Assembly: GCA_021778815.1 (NCBI GenBank)
Contig: JAJYBW010000258.1
Span: 1-5,336 of the forward strand
DNA length: 5,336 bases
Direction: 5' to 3'
From: Acidobacteriota bacterium
Lineage (GTDB): Bacteria; Acidobacteriota; Terriglobia; Terriglobales; Acidobacteriaceae
Notes under the pieces: model-generated
The model's input: the letters and a program-made list of their open reading frames with translations, nothing else
The model's database searches: none
What the model was told of the DNA's origin: nothing
Part shown: in pieces, positions 1 to 5,336 of the stretch
Position numbering within the stretch: position 1 is the first letter of the stretch
Layout of the letters: the number at the start of each line of letters is the position of its first letter
Position numbers and translations under genes: made by a program

Positions 1-1600
1 TTTCTACGACGATGGTGTGTCGCGCGTCATGCAACAGATCCATAATCGCGTCGCCGTGCAGCGGGACCAGCCAACGCACCATTAAGTAATTCGCGGAGAT
101 TCCCTGCTCGCCGAGCAATTCGCAGGCTTCGTCGATCACCCCGTATGTCGAGCCCCACCCAATCAGCGTCACATCGGCATTGGCTGGGCCATGCAGTTCT
201 GGCGGCGGAACGGAAGCGGCAATCCCGTCCACCTTGCGCATGCGCTTTTCCATCATGGCGCGACGCTTACTGGAGTTGGTGTATTCGTCGCTGATCAGCA
301 CGCCATCTTCATCATGCTCGTCGCTGGAGACAACGTGGGTGTAGCCGGGCAGGCCGGGTATAGCCCGCGGAGACACGCCGCTCTCGGTAATCTTGTATCG
401 CTTGTAGGGCTCGTGGTCGCCGGTCCCGTTCGATGTGATCAGTTCTCCTCGATCCACCTCAGGCGCAAAGTCGAGCAGCTTGGGGTCGACGCTGAGGCGT
501 CCCTCTGAAAGCAACAAATCGCAGAGGACAATTCCAGGACACTGGAACTTCTCTGCGACATTGAAAATCTCTGGAATTAACTTGAAGCAATCGGCAATGT
601 CTAGCGGCGCCGCAATCACTTTCGGATAATCGCCAAAACCTGCGCCCAGCATTTGCCATAGATCGCCTTGCTCGGTTTTCGTCGGCACTCCTGTCGACGG
701 TCCCGCACGCTGGCAATCAATCACCACGATCGGAATCTCCGCCTGCGCGGAGAGCCCCATCCCCTCGCTCATCAACGCGAAGCCACCGCCAGAAGTCGCG
801 CACATCGCGCGAACGCCGGCGTGGGCCGCGCCAATCGCCATGGTGACAACGCCAATCTCATCTTCTACCTGGCGCACCATGATTTCTGCCTGGCGCGCAT
901 GGCTCGCCATCCAGTGCAACACACCGGTCGCCGGACTCATGGGATATGCCGAATAAAATTTGACACCAGCCGCGGCGCCTCCCATCGCCATGGCGACGTT
1001 GCCACTCAACACGGCATAACGCGCGTCGGTCATGGGAAGAGCCCACGCCAGTGGCTTGAAATTCTGAGTGGCGCAATCGTACCCCGCGCGTGCGAGGCTG
1101 ACATTTTCGTCGATCACCGCCTGTTCCTTCTTGCGGAACTGCTCGGCCAGTACGCTCTCTAGCGCCGGAAATCCAATACCCATCATGCTAAGGGCTGCGC
1201 CGATTGCGATCGTGTTTTGCCCCACTTTATTGCGAGTGATGTCCGCCATTTTCGAAACTGGCATGGGACAAAGCTGGACACCTTCGGCCGGGGTACCGGG
1301 CTGGATCAGGTCCGCGTTGTAAAGACACGCGCCACCGGCTGTCAGCAGGCGAAGATGTCGATCCATGGTGTCTTGATTCAGCGGAATCAGCAGGTCAAGA
1401 TGGTCGCCGGTGTTGGAGATTTTTTGCGGGCCGGTTCGAATGGTAAGAAAGGTGTGGCCGCCGCGAATGATGGATTGGTAGGCGTTGTAGGCGTTCAGAT
1501 GCAGCCCACGCCGGCTAAAGATTTTCGCAAAAATGTCGCCTGGCGTAGCCACACCCTGGCCGGCGGCGCCTCCGATCCCTACAGCGAAAGACTGACTCAT
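1..1600 (-). CDS. korA: 2-oxoacid:ferredoxin oxidoreductase, fused gamma-alpha subunit (KorA type), C-terminus cut by left window edge
   Basis: An uninterrupted minus-strand frame gives 533 residues from ATG at 1600-1598 to the left edge. Members of this fused family run to about 600 residues, so a short C-terminal piece is missing. Residues 1-190 are the gamma domain, opening with a glycine-rich GIGGAAGQG segment (8-16). The alpha-type pyruvate-ferredoxin-oxidoreductase N domain follows from about 197, with YPMSP (219-223), the ATSGGGFALMSEGMG stretch (268-282) and GPSTGVPTKTEQGDL (300-314), all hallmarks of KorA. Domain II starts near 476 (VTLIGWGSTYG). By family knowledge the enzyme, with a thiamine-diphosphate beta subunit (KorB), oxidatively decarboxylates a 2-oxoacid, probably 2-oxoglutarate, to acyl-CoA and reduces ferredoxin in the cytoplasm. 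korB would be expected next, beyond the left edge. The start is supported by GGGGAGA five bases upstream. Substrate specificity cannot be read from sequence alone; pyruvate or branched-chain 2-oxoacids remain possible. Confidence 0.93.
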   Translation of the reverse strand, partial: MSQSFAVGIGGAAGQGVATPGDIFAKIFSRRGLHLNAYNAYQSIIRGGHTFLTIRTGPQKISNTGDHLDLLIPLNQDTMDRHLRLLTAGGACLYNADLIQPGTPAEGVQLCPMPVSKMADITRNKVGQNTIAIGAALSMMGIGFPALESVLAEQFRKKEQAVIDENVSLARAGYDCATQNFKPLAWALPMTDARYAVLSGNVAMAMGGAAAGVKFYSAYPMSPATGVLHWMASHARQAEIMVRQVEDEIGVVTMAIGAAHAGVRAMCATSGGGFALMSEGMGLSAQAEIPIVVIDCQRAGPSTGVPTKTEQGDLWQMLGAGFGDYPKVIAAPLDIADCFKLIPEIFNVAEKFQCPGIVLCDLLLSEGRLSVDPKLLDFAPEVDRGELITSNGTGDHEPYKRYKITESGVSPRAIPGLPGYTHVVSSDEHDEDGVLISDEYTNSSKRRAMMEKRMRKVDGIAASVPPPELHGPANADVTLIGWGSTYGVIDEACELLGEQGISANYLMVRWLVPLHGDAIMDLLHDARHTIVVE

Positions 1601-1605
1601 ACGCG

Positions 1606-1612
1606 TCTCCCC
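1606..1612 (-). promoter_or_regulatory. Ribosome binding site of korA
   Basis: GGGGAGA on the minus strand lies five bases before the ATG at 1600. It supports this start over later in-frame ATGs. Confidence 0.7.
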
Positions 1613-1710
1613 GGAGCTGTTTCAGGTTTTTCCGCGCCCGCGGATACCTCAACTCGTTAGACTTCCTGACAGTCCAAAAGGTTCACAAACACGGGCAGGG
1701 TTCAGTTGTG

Positions 1711-1733
1711 TGCATCGTAGCCTCTGCGATGCA
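1711..1733. repeat. Perfect 7-base inverted repeat, possible operator
   Basis: TGCATCG (1711-1717) and CGATGCA (1727-1733) are exact reverse complements separated by nine bases. As a stem it extends through a T-G wobble and one A-T pair, giving nine pairs around a five-base loop. The dyad spacing suits a dimeric DNA-binding protein, and it coincides with the best candidate korA promoter. No T-run follows on either strand. Confidence 0.55.
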
Positions 1734-1743
1734 AAACGGTCAA
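1714..1743 (-). promoter_or_regulatory. Candidate sigma70-type promoter for korA
   Basis: On the minus strand TTGACC (1743-1738) is a five-of-six match to the -35 consensus. After an 18-base spacer, TACGAT (1719-1714) matches four of six -10 positions. The start codon is about 110 bases further on. The inverted repeat at 1711-1733 covers the -10 box and most of the spacer. The match is by eye and unscored. Confidence 0.35.
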
Positions 1744-1779
1744 CTGGTCTCTGCTATAGACAGTAGCCAGAGTGACCAG
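1744..1779. repeat. Imperfect 13-pair stem-loop or second dyad
   Basis: CTGGTC (1744-1749) pairs with GACCAG (1774-1779), TCTG (1750-1753) with CAGA (1768-1771), and CTA (1754-1756) with TAG (1764-1766). A GT bulge lies at 1772-1773, a single C bulge at 1767, and the loop is seven bases. It lies 10 bases from the first inverted repeat, immediately upstream of the candidate korA -35 box. It may be a second regulator site or, if transcribed, an RNA leader structure. Confidence 0.45.
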
Positions 1780-1844
1780 GGCTGGCATTCAACCGCCCGC
1801 GCCCTCCTGGGATGCAGTTCTAGGACAAGAGTTGAAGACGGTCT

Positions 1845-1860
1845 CAGGGGCGGTGCCCTG
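1845..1860. repeat. Small GC-rich hairpin in the ATPase upstream region
   Basis: CAGGG (1845-1849) and CCCTG (1856-1860) form a five-pair stem around a six-base loop. A competing long-range pairing of CCGCCC (1793-1798) with GGGCGG (1848-1853) is also possible. No T-run follows. The functional value is uncertain. Confidence 0.3.
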
Positions 1861-1884
1861 CATAGCGTGTTCAATTCGGTACAG

Positions 1885-1906
1885 CCATCGGCGCTTCGCT
1901 AGATGG
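1885..1906. repeat. Hairpin overlapping a possible ATPase -10 element
   Basis: CCATC (1885-1889) pairs with GATGG (1902-1906), and the inner GCG (1891-1893) pairs with CGC (1897-1899) around a CTT loop. The right arm runs into GATAAT (1906-1911), the best -10-like hexamer upstream of the ATPase. No good -35 box precedes that hexamer, so the promoter itself is doubtful. Confidence 0.3.
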
Positions 1907-1945
1907 ATAATGGGGGGGACTGAGCCCTGAAGTATTCGAATTACG

Positions 1946-1964
1946 AAGGAGGACCCGAGGGGAG
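1946..1964 (+). promoter_or_regulatory. Two consecutive Shine-Dalgarno-like sequences before the ATPase
   Basis: A near-perfect AAGGAGG (1946-1952) lies 14 bases before the ATG, which is longer than ideal. A second purine block, GAGGGGAG (1957-1964), ends only two bases before it. No in-frame ATG, GTG or TTG sits at the ideal distance from the first site, so the ATG at 1967 remains the best start. The unusual double spacing could tune initiation. Confidence 0.55.
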
Positions 1965-1966
1965 AC

Positions 1967-4342
1967 ATGGGGATCACGGATCACGCTATTGCGTCTGCGT
2001 CTACCGGCGCGCCTCCTACTCCAGTTCAGACCATCTCGTCGAACGGACTGACCAGCCAAGAGGCGGGCGAGCGCCTGCAAAGAGATGGGCCAAATGCAAT
2101 GCCGGATACCTCCGCGCATCCGCTACGAAATGCCTTGGCCCAGTTCTGGGCCCCTGTCCCCTGGTTGCTTGAGGCTGCCATTGTGCTGCAGCTAGTACTG
2201 CACAAAAATGTGGAGGCCGCTGTCATTGCTGGCTTGCTGGTCTTCAATGCAGCCTTGGCCTACTTCCAGGAAAGTCGCGCCCAGGCCACACTTACCGCCC
2301 TGAAATCGCGTCTCGCACTCAACGCTTCCGTACGTCGCGATGGAGGCTGGAAGACAATCCCGGCTGCGGAACTGGTGCGCGGCGATGTAGTGACGTTGTC
2401 GCTCGGCGGCGTCGTTGCAGCCGATGTGCACCTTGTCGATGGCTCAGTTCTGCTCGATCAATCGATGCTGACGGGCGAATCGCTGCCAATCGAAGCGGGT
2501 GCCGGTGTGGATACCTATGCCGGCGCGCTGGTGCGGCGCGGCGAAGCGACAGCCGTGGTGACAGCGACCGGCGTTCACACCAAATTCGGCCGCACCGCGG
2601 AGCTTGTCCGCACAGCACATGTTGTCAGCTCCCAGCAAAAGGCTGTGTTGCGGATCGTTCGCAACCTCTCATTCTTCAATGCCGGCGTCATTCTTCTCAT
2701 CGGAACGTATGCCTATTTTCACGCGATGCCGTGGAGCGAGATTATTCCCTTGTTGCTCACATCGGTTCTGGCATCGATCCCGGTGGCATTGCCGGCAACC
2801 TTCACGCTGGCGGCGGCGCTCGGGGCTCGTTCTCTTGCAAAGGTCGGCGTACTTCCAACTCGACTCACCGCTGTCGATGAAGCCGCAACCATCAACATTC
2901 TCTGCTCGGACAAGACGGGAACCTTGACGCGCAACGAACTTTCAGTCACCAGCGTACGACCTATGCCGGGCTTCGACGAAGCGTTCGTTCTCGGCTTGGC
3001 TGCGCTCGCCAGTTCGGACGGCGGCCAGGACTCCGTCGATGCAGCCATTCGTTCCGCCGCTGCGCACAAGACTGTGTCCGGACTGCCGAAGCTGAACAAG
3101 TTTGTGCCGTTTGACCCCGCAAAGAAGACTTCAGAAGCAACAGCGACAGGTGCCAAGGGAGAGGCCCAGCACATCGTCAAGGGCGCGCCTATCGTCGTCG
3201 CTGGGCTTGCAGCACCGGATCCCGCTGCGGCTCCTATTGCCGGCGAACTCGAAAAGCAGGGCTTCCGAGTTCTGGCGGTGGCGGCTGGTCCTCCGGCGTC
3301 CATGCAGATGATTGGATTCATCGCGCTCAGCGATCCGCCCCGCGCCGATTCTACCTCACTCATCTCGGAGTTGAGGACTCTCGGCGTGCGCACCGTCATG
3401 GTGACGGGTGACGCGCCGGCAACCGCTGCCATTGTCGCTCACGCAGTGGGACTGGAGGGAGCCGTCTGCCCGCCAGGGCCGATCCCTGAGACAGTCAAGC
3501 CTGAGGATTTCGCTGTCTTCGCCGGTATTCTCCCAGAAGGAAAATTCAACCTCGTCAAGGCCTTTCAGAGGAACGGCTATACGGTCGGGATGTGTGGGGA
3601 TGGCGCGAACGATGCGCCCGCGCTGCGTCAGGCACAGATCGGCATTGCTGTATCGACAGCGACCGACGTGGCCAAATCGGCAGCGGGCGTCGTCCTCACG
3701 GAAGCCGGATTGGGCGGGATTGTTGCTGCTGTAAAAGAAGGCAGAATCACGTTTCAGCGCATCCTTTCCTACTCGCTAAACTCCGTCAGCAAAAAAATTG
3801 TGCAGGTACTTCTGCTGGCTGTCGGCCTGCTCATCACCGGACACGCGGTGCTCACTCCGATGTTGATGGTCATCGTCATGATTACCGGCGACTTTCTTTC
3901 CATGTCGCTGACCACCGATCGAGTCCGCAGATCGGAGATGCCGAACGCCTGGAACATTGGCAGGATTACGAGCGCAGCCATCATGCTGGGCGCATTCTGT
4001 CTGGCTTTTTGCACTGCGATCTTAATCGTAGGCAAGTTCGAACTGAAACTGGATATAGAAGCGCTGAGGACAATCTCTGTCGTCGCAGTCGTCTATGGCA
4101 GCCAGGCCACAATCTATGCTATTCGCGCGCGCCGCCACCTCTGGGGGCTGCGCCCAACGGCGTGGCTTGTGCTCTCCTCTGTTGCCGACGTACTTATCAT
4201 TTCGACGCTGGCTGTCCGTGGGATTGCGATGGCCCCGCTGCCCGTCTCCGTGGTGGCCTGTGAGTTCGTAGCGGCGATCGTTTTTTGGCTGGTCCTGGAC
4301 GCGGTCAAGATCCCTGTCTTTGCGCGGCTTGATATCTCGTAA
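1967..4342 (+). CDS. Plasma-membrane-type proton-pumping P-type ATPase (P3A family)
   Basis: This complete 791-residue protein would use ATP to export protons across the inner membrane. An N-terminal cation-ATPase segment (about 28-75) leads into membrane helices near 63-79 and 82-101. The actuator domain carries TGES (169-172). Two further helices flank the IPVALPATFT signature (271-280). The phosphorylation motif CSDKTGT holds the catalytic aspartate D315; KGAP (405-408), TGD (480-482) and GDGANDAP (544-551) complete the core. Six more helices lie at about 608-625, 628-649, 668-688, 700-719, 731-751 and 757-778. By hand alignment to plant AHA2, N94 matches N106 and D642 matches the proton-carrying D684, while K609 replaces R655. 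This argues for H+ over Ca2+ or heavy metals. The chain ends soon after helix 10, with no autoinhibitory C-terminal domain. It stands alone as a transcription unit, diverging from korA and converging on the tRNA. Confidence 0.92.
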   Translation: MGITDHAIASASTGAPPTPVQTISSNGLTSQEAGERLQRDGPNAMPDTSAHPLRNALAQFWAPVPWLLEAAIVLQLVLHKNVEAAVIAGLLVFNAALAYFQESRAQATLTALKSRLALNASVRRDGGWKTIPAAELVRGDVVTLSLGGVVAADVHLVDGSVLLDQSMLTGESLPIEAGAGVDTYAGALVRRGEATAVVTATGVHTKFGRTAELVRTAHVVSSQQKAVLRIVRNLSFFNAGVILLIGTYAYFHAMPWSEIIPLLLTSVLASIPVALPATFTLAAALGARSLAKVGVLPTRLTAVDEAATINILCSDKTGTLTRNELSVTSVRPMPGFDEAFVLGLAALASSDGGQDSVDAAIRSAAAHKTVSGLPKLNKFVPFDPAKKTSEATATGAKGEAQHIVKGAPIVVAGLAAPDPAAAPIAGELEKQGFRVLAVAAGPPASMQMIGFIALSDPPRADSTSLISELRTLGVRTVMVTGDAPATAAIVAHAVGLEGAVCPPGPIPETVKPEDFAVFAGILPEGKFNLVKAFQRNGYTVGMCGDGANDAPALRQAQIGIAVSTATDVAKSAAGVVLTEAGLGGIVAAVKEGRITFQRILSYSLNSVSKKIVQVLLLAVGLLITGHAVLTPMLMVIVMITGDFLSMSLTTDRVRRSEMPNAWNIGRITSAAIMLGAFCLAFCTAILIVGKFELKLDIEALRTISVVAVVYGSQATIYAIRARRHLWGLRPTAWLVLSSVADVLIISTLAVRGIAMAPLPVSVVACEFVAAIVFWLVLDAVKIPVFARLDIS

Positions 4343-4351
4343 ACAAATCGA

Positions 4352-4374
4352 TGCGCCGTCAAACCCCCGGCGTA
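4352..4374 (+). terminator. GC-rich stem-loop after the ATPase stop codon, possible weak terminator
   Basis: TGCGCCG (4352-4358) pairs with CGGCGTA (4368-4374), seven pairs including one G-T wobble, around a nine-base loop, starting ten bases after the TAA. It lacks the T-run of a classical intrinsic terminator. The rest of the 139-base convergent gap (4343-4481) shows only weak hairpins, such as TTCTG/CAGAA at 4443-4458. Confidence 0.3.
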
Positions 4375-4481
4375 CGTTGGCCGCCGCGAACCCTCTGGGC
4401 GCCGCCATTCATGCGACTCCCAGCATTTCCGGCAGACATGGGTTCTGTTGTGGCAGAAATAACGGAAGCTAGATTTCATGC

Positions 4482-4556
4482 TGGAGCGGGAGACGGGGAT
4501 CGAACCCGCAACCAACGGCTTGGGAAGCCGCTACTCTACCATTGAGCTACTCCCGC
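4482..4556 (-). tRNA. tRNA-Gly(CCC), CCA end encoded
   Basis: The minus strand folds into a full cloverleaf of 75 bases. The acceptor stem pairs GCGGGAG with CTCCCGC. The D arm is GCTC-AATGGTA-GAGT. The anticodon stem GCGGC/GCCGT holds the seven-base loop TTCCCAA, and the T arm GCGGG/CCCGT carries the TTCGATC loop. The anticodon CCC (4522-4524) reads GGG glycine codons. Discriminator T is followed by a genomically encoded CCA (4482-4484). The 5' end lies only 16 bases after the stop of the hydrogenase protease gene on the same strand, so read-through co-transcription and processing are possible. No clear promoter of its own was found. Confidence 0.95.
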
Positions 4557-4572
4557 CCGCCTGCTCAGTCTA

Positions 4573-5091
4573 TCAAACGGTCGTCAATTCGGCGGCGTCC
4601 TCAAATTCAAGCTCCGAGCCTGGAAGATTCCAGCGTTGGCATTTCGCAGAATCCACAATTTCCTTCACCATCGTCAACACGGCTGGAGCAGCCCCGCTGA
4701 CCGCGTCGCTCAGTCGCTCTTCCATCTTGAAGGACGCTCCACCCACAGTGATGAGATATGAGACCCTCGGGGTGCGTCCATACAGCTCCTGCGACATCCA
4801 GAGCAGGCTTTCTGGACTCATATGGTGAGTCATCAATCGTGCAGGTTTTGTAGTGGCTTCCACTGTGTGAAGTGAAATCTGTCCGGGTTCCGAGGTCGCG
4901 GAGCAGTCCAGGAAGATGACTGTGTCTGCCGTGCTGATCGGCTCTGCCATCTCCGGCGTGAACTGCCGCGATGCCATCACCTCCAGTTGCGAGGTGACAA
5001 ATTGTTCCTGTGCCTTCGAGGCCAGCCAGCCCCCAAAGCCATCATCCCCACGAAGAGGGTTGCCGCATGCCAATAGCAGAGCGGGAGTCAT
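4573..5091 (-). CDS. [NiFe] hydrogenase maturation endopeptidase (HybD/HoxW-like)
   Basis: This 172-residue cytoplasmic protease belongs to the family that removes the C-terminal tail of the hydrogenase large subunit once nickel has been inserted. The opening ACGNPLRGDDGFG (8-20) is the family signature. D17 aligns with nickel-binding E16 of E. coli HybD. D62 in VIFLDCSA matches the second ligand, and the histidine pair H89/H90 supplies the third. SRQFTPEMAE (41-50) is the conserved substrate-recognition segment. The length is slightly above the usual 150-165 because of an acidic C-terminal extension. The ATG overlaps the hydrogenase stop as ATGA (5088-5091). A strong AGGAGA (5105-5100) lies eight bases upstream, inside the hydrogenase gene, fixing the start. 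Its substrate is almost certainly the adjacent large subunit. The symbol hoxW would fit if the hydrogenase is confirmed as group 3d. Confidence 0.92.
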   Translation of the reverse strand: MTPALLLACGNPLRGDDGFGGWLASKAQEQFVTSQLEVMASRQFTPEMAEPISTADTVIFLDCSATSEPGQISLHTVEATTKPARLMTHHMSPESLLWMSQELYGRTPRVSYLITVGGASFKMEERLSDAVSGAAPAVLTMVKEIVDSAKCQRWNLPGSELEFEDAAELTTV

Positions 5092-5336
5092 CCGTTACGT
5101 CTCCTCTCATCCAGATGGTTTCCATCCGGATCCACCAATTCCACCACCAATGGCATTTGCCCATATGCGTGGGTAGAACAACTAAGACATGGATCGAAGG
5201 TGCGAATCACCGCCTCCACCCGATTCAGCATTCCGTCGGTCAGACGGTTGCCGTCAACATAGTGCTGAGCCACCTGCAAGATTCCGCGATTCATGGCTTT
5301 GTTGTTTTGCCCGGTAGCGATCACCAGGTTGGCCCA
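5088..5336 (-). CDS. hoxH: [NiFe] hydrogenase large subunit, C-terminal 82 codons (5' part beyond right edge)
   Basis: The frame is open to the right edge and ends with TGA at 5090-5088. The visible protein starts WANLVIATGQNN; the in-frame GTG at 5324 is an internal valine, not a start. FDPCLSCSTH contains the second CxxC pair that holds the Ni-Fe active site, and the histidine after which the precursor is cut. The remaining 26 residues (AYGQMPLV... to RRNG) are the cleavable tail. The NNKAMNRGI and LTDGMLNRVEAVIR segments together with HAYGQMPL resemble group 3, most like the NAD-linked bidirectional type 3d (HoxH). Groups 3b and 3c cannot be excluded from so short a fragment. The full protein would bind the Ni-Fe(CN)2CO centre and interconvert H2 with protons and electrons. 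The other subunits should lie beyond the right edge. Confidence 0.9.
   Translation of the reverse strand, partial: WANLVIATGQNNKAMNRGILQVAQHYVDGNRLTDGMLNRVEAVIRTFDPCLSCSTHAYGQMPLVVELVDPDGNHLDERRRNG
5100..5105 (-). promoter_or_regulatory. Ribosome binding site of the hydrogenase protease, inside the hydrogenase gene
   Basis: AGGAGA on the minus strand ends eight bases before the protease ATG. It lies within codons for the last residues of the hydrogenase large subunit, so the protease can be translated by re-initiation after the upstream stop. Confidence 0.65.

Larger units (their letters stand above)
1601..1966. other. Divergent intergenic region between korA and the proton ATPase
   Basis: This 366-base stretch separates two divergently transcribed genes and must hold both promoters. 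I see no convincing gene in it; the short open frames have no recognisable protein character. It contains a perfect 7-base inverted repeat (1711-1733), a longer imperfect stem-loop (1744-1779), two smaller hairpins (1845-1860 and 1885-1906), a run of seven G (1912-1918) and the Shine-Dalgarno sequences of both flanking genes. None of the hairpins is followed by a T-run on either strand, so they look like operators or leader structures, not intrinsic terminators. Confidence 0.7.

Noticed and set aside
191..1660. Several plus-strand frames of 64-164 codons across the korA region
   Set aside because: They all lie antisense to a continuous, motif-rich KorA reading frame and show no protein-family features of their own.
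1708..1902. Possible small gene in the divergent intergenic region
   Set aside because: No Shine-Dalgarno sequence at a suitable distance, no recognisable protein character, and it runs through the inverted repeats.
2719..3432. Minus-strand open frame of 237 codons inside the ATPase gene
   Set aside because: It is fully antisense to the ATPase core motifs; its low-complexity Ala/Ser/Thr composition is typical of a shadow frame in GC-rich coding DNA.
3592..4263. Plus-strand 223-codon frame within the ATPase
   Set aside because: It is out of frame with an intact ATPase that carries all family motifs, is rich in Arg, Cys and His, and matches no recognisable family.
4395..4423. CTGGG/CCCAG stem as a terminator between the ATPase and the tRNA
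   Set aside because: Only five pairs, a loop of 19 bases and no T-run; not convincing as a terminator.
4557..4596. TTGACG followed by TAGACT just upstream of tRNA-Gly as a promoter
   Set aside because: The two hexamers are only nine bases apart, far too close for a sigma70 promoter; TTGACG is simply the last codons of the protease gene.
4478..4828. Plus-strand open frame of 116 codons starting within the tRNA region
   Set aside because: Its N-terminus (ETGIEPATNG...) is the antisense of tRNA-Gly, a well-known false protein, and the rest is antisense to the hydrogenase protease.

Overview
The window looks like chromosomal DNA of a moderately GC-rich bacterium. The genes it carries are a fused 2-oxoacid:ferredoxin oxidoreductase subunit, a bacterial P3A-type proton ATPase, a tRNA-Gly that encodes its own CCA end, and a group-3-like [NiFe] hydrogenase with its maturation protease. 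The style of these proteins would suit Acidobacteriota (Terriglobia) or a similar soil or sediment lineage. That placement is an impression from the protein sequences, not something tested. No phage, insertion sequence, CRISPR array or defence genes were found. I see ordinary energy-metabolism genes with an interesting regulatory intergenic region, not a clearly new system.

Layout, left to right. Bases 1-1600 (minus strand) hold the first 533 codons of a KorA-type 2-oxoacid:acceptor oxidoreductase alpha subunit with a fused gamma domain; its C-terminus lies beyond the left edge. Bases 1601-1966 are a 366-base divergent intergenic region. It holds both Shine-Dalgarno sequences, a plausible sigma70-type promoter for korA overlaid by a perfect inverted repeat, and several further stem-loops. 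Bases 1967-4342 (plus strand) encode a complete 791-residue proton-pumping P-type ATPase. Bases 4343-4481 are a short convergent intergenic region with a GC-rich stem-loop just after the ATPase stop. Bases 4482-4556 (minus) are tRNA-Gly(CCC). Bases 4573-5091 (minus) encode a [NiFe] hydrogenase maturation endopeptidase. Bases 5088-5336 (minus) are the last 82 codons of a [NiFe] hydrogenase large subunit, cut by the right edge.

How they may work together. The hydrogenase large subunit ends with the nickel-ligand motif followed by a cleavable 26-residue tail. The gene for the peptidase that should remove that tail overlaps it by four bases, so substrate and processing enzyme are translationally coupled. 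KorA (ferredoxin-linked 2-oxoacid oxidation), a soluble-type hydrogenase (electron disposal or H2 uptake) and a proton-exporting ATPase would suit a cell with low-potential redox metabolism and a need for pH homeostasis. Three separate transcription units are involved, however, so any shared physiology is inference from proximity only.
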